Assembly: GCA_031771865.1 (NCBI GenBank)
Contig: JASISA010000010.1
Coordinates: 682,001-746,000 of the forward strand
DNA: 64,000 nucleotides
Source of the DNA: Nothophaeocryptopus gaeumannii
Taxonomy: Eukaryota > Ascomycota > Dothideomycetes > Mycosphaerellales > Mycosphaerellaceae
Direction: 5' to 3'
Positions 9,696-20,969 of this stretch are shown here, in pieces (within the stretch, counting starts at the first letter, position 1; every line of letters begins with the position of its first letter). The position numbers and the translations under genes are program-made. The notes under the pieces were generated by a model that was not told the origin of the DNA, did not search any database, and was given only the letters and a program-made list of their open reading frames with translations.

Positions 9696-11926
9696 CCTGT
9701 CTTGCAGAGCGAAGCATCTGCCCAGCCCTCTCTTGTCTTGGAACACGCAAAGGAATATGAAAGACGTCTACTTTACCTTGTGGCCGACAAATGCTGCAAC
9801 ACGCCGACAACCCTGGCGCCTCCAAAGATGGCCCACATGTTACATGGGATTGCTACGCTGAGACGCGACTTCGTGGGTGACGGTCGAGGGACGATGTCAA
9901 TATGAAATGCCGAGCAGAATCGGCATCGGCATCGGCCAAGGAAGGTGCGATGCGGCTCGTGCCGCTGCCGTGTAAGTGAGTGACTCAGCAATACAGCCTC
10001 TCTTATCGCGCGGTGTTCGCGTCCTCCATCTTCCTTTGTTCTCCGGCGATGCGTGGCCGATCGCACAGCCTTCAAGGACCCTTCACCTCAGGTTCCGTCA
10101 TCTGGACATCATGACATCTACTAGGATCTGGACCGAATACACACCTTACACAGGGGCGGCTCTTTCTAGCGTTTAATCTCTATCAGCATCACTGGCGTTC
10201 ACACTGGCAATAGCTTTGTCAGATCCATGGTCGGGCTTCTCTTTTCTGGCATCATCTATGGGAGGCTAGCGCTGCAATTTCCGTGCTATTTCTGCTTTTA
10301 TCTGTATCACGCAACGCTTGCGCCGCGTATGCGCCAACCGCAATATACCAGGCTATACAGAGGCCATCGTCTGGGGGCGGGTGGAAACCTGATTTGGCAC
10401 ATTGTTTTACACATGAAGAGCATGCAGTAGGCGCACATACTTGACGCGCGCAGGGGATAGGCTTTTTGTCGAGAACATCGATTTTTGTTTTGGTCGCGAG
10501 TTCATTGAAGGGAGCACAAGTTGCTGACTACTATTATGTGGTTCACGAAGGAAGACGGCCGTGATACGACGACCTCAACCCCATTCATCACTATTACTAT
10601 CTATCGCACAACCGCATGACTTGTACAGTAGCAGCCACATAGCAATCGAGGATGAAACCGAGCAGACGGTAGTAGTCGTACATTACATTTTCCAGTCAAC
10701 GCTGACCATCACGCAAGCACTCAGAATCTCTGTAGGCCAACTTGCGATGTCGCTGTGATATCGCCAATAAGTAGTCCGCCCTGCTTCCAAAATAGCCCGC
10801 CGCTAGCCGTCGGTGGATCCATTAGCTCGGGTCCGGCTTACGCGAAAGTTCACACTAACGCCCGGCTTTTAGCGAGGGGGGAAACGTGGAGTGGGCCCAA
10901 CGTTTTGGGGCGGATGGATCACGGATGATGATTTGACACGGACCGCGCTCGCTGCTGCTGTGGCCATGGCAGAAAGATGATATGCCTCGGCGGCAAGGGA
11001 AGTTGGTGGTGATGCTTTTTCAGGGATGGGAAGAATTGCGCTAAGGATTCAGGAGGAGAGAAGGCAAATATGAGCGCGGCCGCGCTGGCCCGCGCAAGAT
11101 GTTGATGAGACTTCTACAAAAGAACCACGGAAAAGCCAAATTGACTATCGCCATGTTGTTGCTCCATTGTATTGTCGTATCTGCCGTGCTGACTATGCTA
11201 TCAATTCGGCAGATGGGAAATCGTAGCGTTGGGCATCAACGACACAACAACGTGAGAGCTGTCTCCCATTCCCGTAGAGTTCAGACCAACCGTTCGCGGA
11301 CCGTATCTCATACGCACTACTGCGGGGAATGGTGGCGTTTCACTCCATCGCATCCTAGCTAATCCGGCACCCTAGCTCATGCAATGCCGACCCTCTCTCT
11401 TCACGGCAAGCGAGGCGAGGAACGAGCGAAGTGAATACCCTAGAGTAGATAAGCGGGAGACGTCGGGAGTCTTAGCGACCTAGGGAAATGAGCGCAGTCA
11501 ACGGAAGACAGGTACGATACCCGAGCGTGCGAGGTAGGCACGTCGTTCGAAGTTGATAGTGTCTTTGTGTTAGCCTCGCGCAGCGCCGCTAGTCCCTTCA
11601 AAAGCCCGATGGGAATCCGAAGAGAATCCTTAACAAAAGGTGCTGTGGTGCCGGATTTGCTGTGCGAAGGAGTGACACGCGTGGGAGGGAGGGACGTTTT
11701 GGTCGGTGCGGCCCGCTCGATGATTGAATAGCGTGGGATGGTATCGAGAGATTGGGCACAGTGTACGATGTTCAGACGTCAAGTCCACCTTGGTTGCGAA
11801 CTACTCCCCACGTTCCCATCCTTCTTGTTTTTCCCGCTGAAGCAGGTGTTGCGTAACCCACTAGGAGACTCATAGCTGCTTTTTGGAAGGAAATATTTCG
11901 AAAAGGCCTAGAATCGATCTGGACAC
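9696..11926. other. 2.2-kb intergenic region
   Basis: Promoter of the secreted hydrolase (right to left) and 3' flank of the M20 peptidase gene. Only short open frames without family signals. The stretch 10780-10920 is GC-rich and includes a GGGGGG run. No RNA gene or repeat recognised. Confidence 0.4.
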
Positions 11927-13996
11927 TCAATTCGGCGATAGTCCATCCGCTATGTCAAGTGGATGTTTGCAATCCCCTTCACAGTCGTGCCCTGTTAGTG
12001 TCTGCATGTTTCTGATCATCTCATAGTAGACCTTGATACTCCCAACGTGGGCATTCATGTTCATCCTTTCATTGATACCGTGAACGCCAAGTCGGGCATC
12101 GTCCGGAACAGGTGTGAATCGGAAGATGTTCTCGGTCAGATTCCAGTAATGAGCAGTATCTGAGTTGCCCGTGGCAATGGTCCCGACCGGCACGACAGTC
12201 TCGACATCGGACAACAAGTCATTCTTCTCGAAGACTTGGCGTATTGTTCCACTAAAGATGTTCCACACTTCGGAACTCGGGTTCGTACGAGTAATTGGTG
12301 CAGGGGGCAGTAGATCTTTCGACTTCAGGTGAAGTGAGCCTCGAGATCCTCTTTCTGCACTTTGCTTGAAACCAAGCCCTGTCACTTGAATGTCATATTT
12401 GCGCACCGCCGACTCAACTATTTCTCCGATCTTGTTGAAGACATCGCTCACCTCGTCGTGTGGAGCGATCCTGTAGTTGACAGTGACCTGAACCTCGCTG
12501 GGTAGCTGGTTGTCTTTTTCACCGCCATGGATAATATCCACAGCCTGCGAAGTCTGCATTTGCCACAGCACCGCTTCACCGCGAGATTGCGCAAGTCTTG
12601 CGCCAATGTCTTGTGCAGATGCTAACCCTTCGCGTAGCCAGGGTTCGACGTGATTCGGAGAATACTCCGATTCACACTTCAGGACTTCACGCAGGGGGTT
12701 AACTGGGTCTAGCACGGGCATGAAGGGGTGTTCTTCAAGCGCTGTAATGACCCGGGACATGATGCCTATAGCAGTGTGGTTCGGAGGCTTTGAGGAATGT
12801 CCACCATCAACTTCAAGAGACATGACAATGTCAACGAAGCCTTTTTCTGCAACAGCTGCATGCTAGTCAGCATCAGATCTCAAAGAGGCGTCTAACTTTA
12901 TGAACGTAGCTTCGCGAGGAAGATTCAGAAATCGGCATTCGCAAGCATCCTAGTATTCCGACGGTAGCGATCAAACAGGAGCAAGTGAGGGAATGATCGG
13001 CGAGCCTAGTTCACATACCTGGTAGAGCATAGGCGATATCGCCAAGGGTCTTGATTCCCATGCCTCCTTCATCCAATATGAGGGCGATAGATTGCGGACC
13101 TGCATTGCTTTGGAGCGTACGCGCAATGTGCTGGGCGCCGCGGACTCCCCCTGTCTCTTCATCGAAGCCAAACGCGAATACGATACTGCGCCGAGGCTGG
13201 AAGTCTTGCTCCAGGAGTGCTTCCATAGCTGTCAGGATAGCAATCAGATTCGACTTGCAGTCTGCGGATCCACGGCCCCAGAGCCATTCACCATCAAAGT
13301 GCGCTTGAAAGGGCGGGTACCGCCATAGCCGCGGATTCATGGCTGGCACGGTGTCTTGATGGGCCATGAGCAGTATGGGCTTGAGAGAGCGGTCGGACCC
13401 GGCCAAGTGATACAGAAGTCCATATTTGTTGATATGCTGGAGGTTGAGCTGCCGGTGGCTGATCGATTGGAAGAGAATATATTAGCTGCAACGCCCAAAA
13501 CACCTCAATGCAGGTAGTCTCCTTGGTAGTGGACTCACACGCGCGGAAAAAGACTGCTCAACACACCATGAAGATCGCCGAAGGTGGCCCATCTTGTGTC
13601 TGAGTCCACATCGCCAGCATCATCATGCGAGACGGTGGAGACGTTGACAGCTGCCGAGAGGCGCTGAACCTGTCGTTTCACGATCTCTTCGCCAGTGAAA
13701 AGTACGTCCGATCGTTGAAGGCCGTCGTCCAGGGGGGCTCTTCGATCTGCTATCGGGCACCACCCTTCAGTAGCCGTATCTTCTTGTAGACCGGATGCAC
13801 CGGTCTCGTGGACATCGCCAAAGGCCCGATCATAGAGCGCAGTATGTAGTAGCACAAAGATAAGCACAAAGGTCCATCCTACGCATGAGAGGCATCTTTG
13901 CCAAGTCATCGGAGCCATGGCCGGCCGCGGTTGTGGTAGTTGTTGATGAGAAGGCAGCAAAGCAAAGCCTTGCCGCTTGGCTTTGGACGATGACAT
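11927..13996 (-). CDS. CPS1: M20 metallopeptidase, carboxypeptidase S-like
   Basis: Three exons joined in frame: 13539-13996, 13019-13458 and 11927-12855 (introns 80 and 163 nt, donors GTGAGT and GTATGT). The product has 608 residues. A single membrane anchor lies near residues 32-50 (WTFVLIFVLLHTALY). The catalytic domain has MAHQDTVP (His about 186), WGRGSADCK (bridging Asp about 219), FDEETGG (catalytic Glu pair about 253-254) and LDEGG. The dimerisation domain begins near MSLEVDGGHSSKPP. GNSDTAHYWNLT near the end carries the last metal-ligand His. Yeast Cps1 is a vacuolar zinc carboxypeptidase delivered as a type II membrane precursor; the same topology is inferred. Alternative: a fungal Gly-Xaa carboxypeptidase paralog. 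Confidence 0.93.
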
Positions 13997-14619
13997 TCTA
14001 CCGCCTCGGGTCTTCCACCTCTTCCTTTCTCGAGACTGTGATGGAAAGAATCAGGTCAATGGAGCGTAGCTTTTATAGGTTTTGATGAGGTGAGGTTGAA
14101 AACGAGGCCCACCTGCCACCTACTCTCGAGGACGGAGATGCTCGGTCGAGATCCAGAGTGACATAGGGTTGGAGCCGAAGATCCGATCGAGCCTCCCACA
14201 CAGAATACGAGAGTACGAATATATGGCAGGGAGGGTCAAGTGTTTGGCGAGAAGAAAAGAGGACAAGTGTCATTTAGATCAATGCACATGGAGGAACTAG
14301 TAACGAATATTGTCGAGTTGAGCTCAAACCGCCTTGGGTACCATATTGCTAGTATCATCGACTGGGACATTGCTCCGAAGACCACTTCCCTCTACCGTGT
14401 ACGACCAGATGAAATGTAATCGCGGATACACGTGCAACCATCCGCCAGTACTGAGTCCCTTGAGCTCAATAACGCCATCGCTCGCTCAAACGCTCACAGA
14501 GGGAACGCTCAAAGACCGAACCACTCGCTTCGTCAATCGAAATCCATCGGCAACCAAAGGATCAGAGACTCAACCACTCGCTTCGCTAAGCAGACCTCTC
14601 CGTCCACCAGACCTCTCCG
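13997..14619. other. Intergenic with short tandem repeat
   Basis: Promoter of the M20 gene plus 3' flank of the membrane-protein gene. At about 14591-14638 a 16-bp unit CAGACCTCTCCGTCCA is repeated three times with small changes, reaching into the last codons of the neighbouring gene. No other gene seen. Confidence 0.45.
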
Positions 14620-15339
14620 TCAACCAGACCTCTTCGGCAACCAAACCCCAGCCGTATAATCAAAAAACAAACTCATCCTCGTCTTTCTCTTCTCCCTCTC
14701 GCCAACTCCTCCCCTCCTGCTCCCTCCACTCCTCACCGCAGTCCTGCCAGGCGCCTTGGGCGGTATCACCGGCGTTCCAGCCACATCGACCTCCCAAACT
14801 CCCTGGCCAGGCCCCTTTCCCAAATCCATTTCCACGGGACTCTCACTCCTCATCTCAGGATTCTCAACCGCCCCTACGAAGCAGCCTTTGTACATGCGCG
14901 AGTATTCATCATCCACCTCCTTCCTCAGCATCGATACCCTCGTGATATGGCGGGATTGGCGACCCCATTGGTTTGCGCTGTGGCGTTGTTTGGCGCGGAC
15001 GTGGGAGCGAATGAATAAGGCCAGAAGCGTCAGGAGGGAGATAAGGGTGATGAAGATGCATAGGGTGAGGGTTATGACGAATGTTGTTCGCGATATGATG
15101 ATTTGGTTTGACGAGAGGCTTGAGCAGGAGGAGGGGGTGATGTGTTGGGTCGTCGATGATGTGTTGTTGGCTGACGCTGTCGACTCGGAGCGTCGTTCAA
15201 GTATATTCGCGCTTTCAACTATGTCGCGAAGGAATGAAGTCGTTCTTTGTAATGTTGCAGCGCGTCGTTCGAGAAGGTTTGCGCTTGCGACTGTATCGCG
15301 CAGGAATGTTGTGATGTCTGTAGGAGGCACAGGTGCCAT
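14620..15339 (-). CDS. Single-pass membrane protein, unknown
   Basis: 239 residues from ATG 15339 (MAPVPPTDI). N-terminal half contains a duplicated segment, TTFLRDTVASANLLERR followed by TSFLRDIVESANILERR, then a Ser/Thr-rich stretch and one strong transmembrane helix (FVITLTLCIFITLISLLTLL) followed by the basic IRSHVRAKQRH. The cytosolic-side C-terminus is Gly/Arg-rich with PVIPPKAPGRTAVR. No signal peptide; topology is inferred from the basic flank. This layout (outer Ser-rich stalk, one helix, proline-rich tail) is common in orphan ascomycete membrane proteins. I do not recognise a family. The frame extends upstream to 15444, but that part is Leu/Ser-rich and probably 5' UTR. Confidence 0.7.
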   Translation of the reverse strand: MAPVPPTDITTFLRDTVASANLLERRAATLQRTTSFLRDIVESANILERRSESTASANNTSSTTQHITPSSCSSLSSNQIIISRTTFVITLTLCIFITLISLLTLLALFIRSHVRAKQRHSANQWGRQSRHITRVSMLRKEVDDEYSRMYKGCFVGAVENPEMRSESPVEMDLGKGPGQGVWEVDVAGTPVIPPKAPGRTAVRSGGSRRGGVGEREKRKTRMSLFFDYTAGVWLPKRSG

Positions 15340-15973
15340 GCTGCCAGTCGTTCGTCTGTGCGGTGTGTGGCGTTCGTATTGAAAATGAAGTGAGAGCAGC
15401 AAGGAAGAGGTCGTCCACGAAGGATCCGAAAGAAAAGCGATCAACTGACTTACGCCTTATTTAGGACAGTGAAGTGTTATACAGCTTCTGTGCCTCTGCC
15501 TTGCAGCGGACATGGTGTAGATGTATGCAAGTGTGTGGCGTTGGCGACAGCTCGAAACATCTGATTTGTAGGCCTTACCCGGCTGCAAGAATACACTCCG
15601 CATGTACATGTAGTGTTAAGCAGTGTTGTGTTTGATCGTCACAGTTCGCGGTAGTTCAACAGTCGTTGTCGTTGCTTGTGCCGCGTACTGGAGGCTTGAC
15701 CGGTATGACTTCTGAATTTAGAGCTGCAAGCGCCGGACTGGGGCTGGGCGCTTAACACGACTGAGCCTCAAACGTACATTTTATGGCGTGCAAGAGAAGG
15801 TAGCACGTGACCAATGTTTCGACGCAGGACTTCGACCTGCGACAAGGTCAGATGCATCTCGAGACATTGCGAGAATCCGCTCCATAGATCACAACGCCTC
15901 TTGAGACTGCGCTGTAAGTCGCGTGTGAGGTCGAAGTCTGGGTGCACGAAGGCTCCACAAGACCAGCTCCTCC
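15340..15973. other. Intergenic, no gene
   Basis: Promoter of the membrane protein and 3' flank of the RED-like gene. A small stem GCAGG/CCTGC at 15824-15840 resembles a tRNA T-arm, but the loop does not fit and no acceptor stem is present. Confidence 0.45.
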
Positions 15974-17629
15974 TCACTTGCTTCCACCTCCTTTGCGGCC
16001 CTCAATGACCCTCATGATGTCGGCAGCATTGTTAACGTCGCCCTTTCTCTTCTTCGCCTTTCGTTTCTTCTTGCCACCTCCTTTTCCATCTTCTTCAAAG
16101 TCATCATCGCCAGTTGCAGCGCCACCTTTCCACTCAGAGAGCTTGACTTTGGCGTCCTCGAAGTCTGCCTCGTCTTCTCCACGGCTGCCACCGAAGCCCA
16201 TGTCCATATCTTCCATGTCACGATCCTGTTGCTCAAGCATCCTCTTCCGCTTTGCAGCTCGAGTTTCTCGCTCTTTTCTGCTTTCTTCGTCCTCATCCTC
16301 GTCGGCGTCTGCGCCGAATCTCTCGGTCCCAAGTTTAGCAGCTTTCTTGATCACGTCCACGACGCCCTTGAATCGATCTTGCTGTGTGTCTTCGCTCTTC
16401 GCAGTCTCTCCAAAGTAGTTTCGCGCTGGTTTCGGCGCTTCTGACTGCGACTTGACTGTCGATTCCGCTTGGCCATCATCTTCATCGAGCTCACCTTCCT
16501 CACTCTGCTCTGCATCTGTTGATTCCGCGGTCTCTTCTGGCACTATCGTTCTCGACGGCTCCTTTGACAGCTGCTCGTCATTGCTGTCGCTTCCGTCGTC
16601 ATCATCGTCCATGTCCCCCAGTGGATTGTAGTCGGTTCCCGCTCCCTCGAAAATGTCATCGTCCGAGTCCTCAGGCTCTAGCTGTTGTGGCTGCTCCGGC
16701 ACAGCTACATCCGCGCCTAGTATAGGTTTGCTGGCGTCTGGTACTTCCAATGCAGTCTTCGCGTCTGAGGTATTCTGCGACTTCCGAATCATCTTCTTCA
16801 CAGTCCCGTCCTCGTTCACAATCGTCACTACTTCTCTGCCCTTATGATCTATTTCGACTTTGGGCTTCGCTTGATCTCCGACTCGGCGCCACTTGTCTCC
16901 CAGTGAAGGTGCGGCTGCGGCTCTTGCCCGTGTAGCCGCTTTCCGTTGCGCTTTCAATTCGGCCATGATTTCGTCTCGCGATCGCTTCTTGCCTGCAACG
17001 GGAGAAGGTGCTTTGACGCCTCTTTTCTCCGCCTGCTCTCTTTTCACTGCCTCGATCTCCTTCTCGCCCATCTTCTCCAACTCATCGTCCACGTCGACTG
17101 GAGCTGAAGCTGGCGCATCGCCATTCTCTCCGTCCTTGCCCAGCCCGAGCACATCCTCTCCTCGCCTGACCCGCTCCAGCAGTTTTCTGTCCAGTCCTTT
17201 GATCAGATGTGTACTCGAGGCATCACCACCAGTAATCTCATCTCGTAGCGCCTCAAATGTCTCCCTCGAAATCTGCTCCAACTTCCACTGCTCTTCCAGC
17301 GCCTTGATCCTCTTCGCCTTATCATCCTCCTCGTCTTCAGCCTCCTGCCTGGCTTTCGCGCGATCGGTATACCCCGCTCCGAATTTGCTCCCTTTCGGCG
17401 CGGACGATTTGAACTTCTTCGCAGGTCTCATTGAGGCATGCTGCTCCCTCACTTGGCGCGCAAAGTCTGCGGTACCGGTACTTGGGGGTTTGCCAGGGCG
17501 CGGTGTCATTCCGATGAAGGTAGACTTCTTTGCGCCCAAGGCTCGGGGCCTGGGTGAAGTAAGCGAGGCGCCATCCTCCTTGGAAGCGGGCTTGCTGGAG
17601 ACCAGCTGTCGGAAGTCGCTATTGTTCAT
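15974..17629 (-). CDS. RED/IK-type splicing factor
   Basis: 551 residues, intronless. The N-terminal third carries the RED_N pattern: FRQLVSSKP at the very start, KFGAGYTDRAKAR near residues 80-92, and HLIKGLDRKLLERVRRG. The rest is charged and disordered, with acidic runs (EDSDDDIFEGAGTDYNPLGD), and ends in a basic block (GGGKKKRKAKKRKGDV) and IMRVIEGRKGGG. RED/IK partners with SMU1 in the spliceosomal B complex in animals, plants and filamentous fungi; nuclear role inferred from the family. A long antisense Ser-rich open frame here is a shadow of the charged codons. Confidence 0.85.
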   Translation of the reverse strand: MNNSDFRQLVSSKPASKEDGASLTSPRPRALGAKKSTFIGMTPRPGKPPSTGTADFARQVREQHASMRPAKKFKSSAPKGSKFGAGYTDRAKARQEAEDEEDDKAKRIKALEEQWKLEQISRETFEALRDEITGGDASSTHLIKGLDRKLLERVRRGEDVLGLGKDGENGDAPASAPVDVDDELEKMGEKEIEAVKREQAEKRGVKAPSPVAGKKRSRDEIMAELKAQRKAATRARAAAAPSLGDKWRRVGDQAKPKVEIDHKGREVVTIVNEDGTVKKMIRKSQNTSDAKTALEVPDASKPILGADVAVPEQPQQLEPEDSDDDIFEGAGTDYNPLGDMDDDDDGSDSNDEQLSKEPSRTIVPEETAESTDAEQSEEGELDEDDGQAESTVKSQSEAPKPARNYFGETAKSEDTQQDRFKGVVDVIKKAAKLGTERFGADADEDEDEESRKERETRAAKRKRMLEQQDRDMEDMDMGFGGSRGEDEADFEDAKVKLSEWKGGAATGDDDFEEDGKGGGKKKRKAKKRKGDVNNAADIMRVIEGRKGGGSK

Positions 17630-17674
17630 GATATTTGTTGATCCAGGTTAGGTGAGGTCGGTACAAAGGAGACT

Positions 17675-17911
17675 TTAGGCTCGTCTCAATAGCACATTGT
17701 CGGGCAGATTGGCGTCCGTAGCGTCGAGACCAAGCCCATGGCGGCGTCGTTGGTCGTTGAGAGCTTCCGTGGAGTTGGTTATTTTGTGGTATTGGAGTTG
17801 CACGCGAGTCATGGAACCTGTCGGAAGTGAGGCTCCACTCGCCGAGCTCGAGCCCGTACCGTTCGTACCTTCTCCGCTTACTTCATACTCACCTTCTTCG
17901 TTCTCATACAA
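17675..17911 (-). CDS. Possible terminal exon of an unidentified small gene
   Basis: An open frame directly upstream of the RED-like gene on the same strand. It encodes an acidic start (YENEEGEYEVSGEG), a Ser/Gly/Ala stretch, then MTRVQLQYHKI, EALNDQRRRHGLGLD and the end PDNVLLRRA. The frame has no ATG at its start and begins just after ...GTATCAG, which would serve as a splice acceptor. An upstream exon is therefore likely but I could not fix it. An internal ATG would give a 45-residue protein. The charged C-terminal part looks protein-like, but no family is recognised. Confidence 0.3.
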   Translation of the reverse strand: MYENEEGEYEVSGEGTNGTGSSSASGASLPTGSMTRVQLQYHKITNSTEALNDQRRRHGLGLDATDANLPDNVLLRRA

Positions 17912-18238
17912 CTGATACCAATATCACAGGCTTTGATCTCGTATTCACAACTGGCCAATATGAATCATGTGGTCGAAGTGTTCCATGCCTTCACATACGA
18001 CTCGGCCTTTGCCCTTTTCAAGCATACAGCATGCAGTGAAACGCCCGGACTTCTCCCCATAATTCTATTTCCTCCACACGGTTAATGACCCGCGTTGCGG
18101 AGGTCCAAGACTTCCATGCAGCAACACCCGGAGGAGGCCAATCCTTCGAGCGGGCGACCACGACATTCATATACTAGTTGTGGGTCACAATTCCTCCTCT
18201 CCGTTTGTTCTCGCCTCTCCAGTGAGCATTCAGCAATC
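17912..18238. other. Intergenic, divergent promoter
   Basis: Between the small minus-strand exon and the GH43 gene. It may hide a first exon of the former. Nothing else recognised. Confidence 0.35.
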
Positions 18239-19402
18239 ATGCTCACGTCGATTTTATTCGCGAGCGTCTTTGGCTTGATCTACGCTCAGTCCAACACTTC
18301 CAACACATATACCAATCCCATTTTGCCTACAGAGGGAGCCGATCCATGGGTGATTAGACACGATGGCTACTATTACATGACGTACACTACGACACACAAC
18401 ATCACCATCTTGAGAAGCTCTGTCTTGACAGACTGGAGCGATGCTGAAACCAAGGCGGCATTCGTACCACCCGTGAGTGCTGTCAACTGAAAGAAAGCGT
18501 GAGGGCATGTACTGATTACCGAAAAGGAAGGTCAACACTACTCTACAGACCTCTGGGCACCTGAGCTTCACACTATAGACAACAAGTGGTATATTATCTT
18601 CACTGCCGACCCGAACCATGACTCTCCCTCACCTGAGATCGAAATGCAATGCGACTGGAGCTGCCCAGCTGTCAACCACAGAATGTACGTCCTCGAAGGC
18701 AGTACTTCTGATCCTTGGACCAGCAACTACACCTTAAAGAGCCAACTGGATACCTTCGATCAGTTTGCAATTGACGGGACCTACTTCCAGCACTCCTCGG
18801 GGCTCTATCACATCTACTCGTGCTGGTTCGACAAGTACATCTCATGGCCAGCCAATCTTTGCATCACGAAAATGAGCAACCCCTGGACCGTGGAGTCGAA
18901 CGTGACCGAGAGGCAAATCATATCGGTGCCCAGCAATCCGTGGGAGAAGACACCATATGGCCGCATGGAGAATATCAGGCTCAGCAGTAACGAAGGACCG
19001 GAGCAACTCACGAACTCCGAAACTGGTCAGCAATTCATCATCTACAGCGCAGCACGTAGTGACAATCGCAACTATTGTCTCGGTCAGCTGGAGCTTGTTG
19101 GAGATGACCCAATGAATGTACAGGACTGGAGGAAGAACAACGAAGGCTGCGTGTTTTACCAGAACGCCCTCGAGCAAGCATACGGAGTTGGCCATGCAAG
19201 TTTCACCACATCGCCAGATGGCTCCGAAAACTGGATCGTCTACCACGGCATGCAGAATCCATTCTCCGGCTGGTCAGCCAGAACGATCCGCACGCAGAAG
19301 TTCACCTGGAACGACGACGGCACGCCCAAGTTTCCTCGTCCAGGCTACGGGTCATACGAGGTTCCAAGCGGTCAGAATGCCAGCATGAAGATGATGTTCT
19401 AG
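18239..19402 (+). CDS. Secreted GH43 glycosidase
   Basis: Two exons, 18239-18472 and 18527-19402, around a 54-nt intron (donor GTGAGT, branch-like ACTGAT, acceptor AAAAG). The product has 369 residues with a signal peptide (MLTSILFASVFGLIYA). The five-bladed propeller signature residues of GH43 are in place: EGADPWVIRHDG (base Asp near 35), FAIDGTYF (pKa Asp near 161) and SNEGPEQL (acid Glu near 234). Family members act on arabinan, arabinoxylan or xylo-oligosaccharides; which substrate applies cannot be told from sequence. Probably extracellular plant-wall degradation. It sits next to the GH20 gene on the same strand, but 1.6 kb apart. Confidence 0.92.
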
Positions 19403-20969
19403 ATAGACAGATAGACGAGGCAAGTTTTCGGTCGGGCATCGAACGCGACGCAATGACATGCAGCCTTCCGTGACGCAAGTGCAACGCGTTAAAGATCACA
19501 GTGCAGGTCCTTCACTGCAGCTCGCCGATGTCCTGAGTTTCATCTTGGAACACAATGTCGTGGGCTGTACGTAGCCGGGGACTCGGGCTCGCGGCTTCAT
19601 TCGGTGCGGGTAAGTGCGTGTAACTTGATGAAGCCAAGACAAAGCAGTAATTCGGCTTTGCGGTCGACGAGTGTTCCTACGCCAGAAGTACGAAGTCTCT
19701 CTTGGAGGTCAGCAGAGCGCCCGCAGATTCCTCAATCTTGCTTCTACCGCGCGTGTACGCGATCCGTACCGCGCAAAAAAATACCTTGCAACCCAGGACA
19801 TCCGCAGCAACCAACCGCTGCGTGTCCAACAATGTGAACACAAAGCCCTTCTTGCCAACCAACCGTCTTTCGGTTCGCGCCTACCCAGAAATGTCTCTCC
19901 TTGCTCATTTGGCGACGCGATCATGCCGACGTGAAGCAGACGCCATCAAAATCGGCATTCTCCACCACGATCTCCTGTCGTTCTCGAGACCACATATCCT
20001 TGCATCCTGAACATCGATAGATGCTGTGATATGATACGAGCTGCAGCGAACCGGTCGCACGATTGCGGGTTTGGTTGTGTGTCGGCCAGTATTCTTCGTG
20101 TAGCGTCACGTCGTACAACACACTGTATGCAGTTTGCCAGCGAACATGATCGAATCCCACATGCTCTGCAAGGCTGGGCGATGGGCAACCTTTTTGCGTT
20201 CTTGTGAGGAGAGTTGCAGATTCCAGTCGCTGGGCGGTCCTGGCATCATGCGACGCGAGTCAACACGAGGACGTGGATAAGCTCCAGGAACGGCCGCATT
20301 GTCTGCAGGCGTGATTGGGCGATGATGGTGAGGCTCCGCCTCGCTCCCTAGCAACGACCAACCGGCGTGCTTTTGGTGTGTGCTGCTGAAATTGCTTGGC
20401 CGCGGGAAGGTGAGCGCGGATACGGGAGCTGCAACAATGGGAGGGTCCCGGATGATGGCAGGATCAGTCCTTTGCTAAGAATTACGCCGGTCACACAAAT
20501 AGATCTCTCTCTCTGGAAGACTACTGTACGCAAAAGGAACGTCTGGCCTGGATCCATCCCGGAACTGAGGCAATACAGTGCCCCTCTCATCGATCATCAT
20601 CGACTCACTGATCCCTTTCTCGAATTACACTGCCCGTGCTGAAGACGGATTTGGACGGCAGTTGAGGCTGGATGCAATGTTTCAGCCTTGAATCGATCTC
20701 GCTTGATGACAAGACAAGACAGGCACAGCACACCACTCGTAGTCTCCGAACGGATTAAGGTTGCATGCCTCACAGCAACGCCACTCCGCAAGCCTATCCC
20801 TCGATGTAACAATGCCTGGCTGTTTCTAGACATTTATGTATACGCTTCCGTCCTGTGCCGCGCCGCTACTTCTTGATCTTGGACCTCACCTGCTGCCTAC
20901 CCACTACTTTGGTTTTCTTTGTCTTTGAGATACCCTCGACGCGTATTATTACCATCTGCATCCCTCAGC
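19403..20969. other. 1.6-kb intergenic region
   Basis: 3' flank of GH43 and promoter of GH20. Several short open frames overlap on both strands with no family features. No repeat or RNA gene recognised. Confidence 0.4.

Noticed and set aside
15824..15840. tRNA T-arm-like stem GCAGG/CCTGC
   Set aside because: The loop TTCGACNN spacing does not match position 54-60 of tRNA and no acceptor or anticodon stem could be placed.
16893..17651. 252-codon plus-strand open frame
   Set aside because: Antisense of the RED/IK-like gene; Ser/Ala-rich composition is the mirror of charged codons, with no domain.
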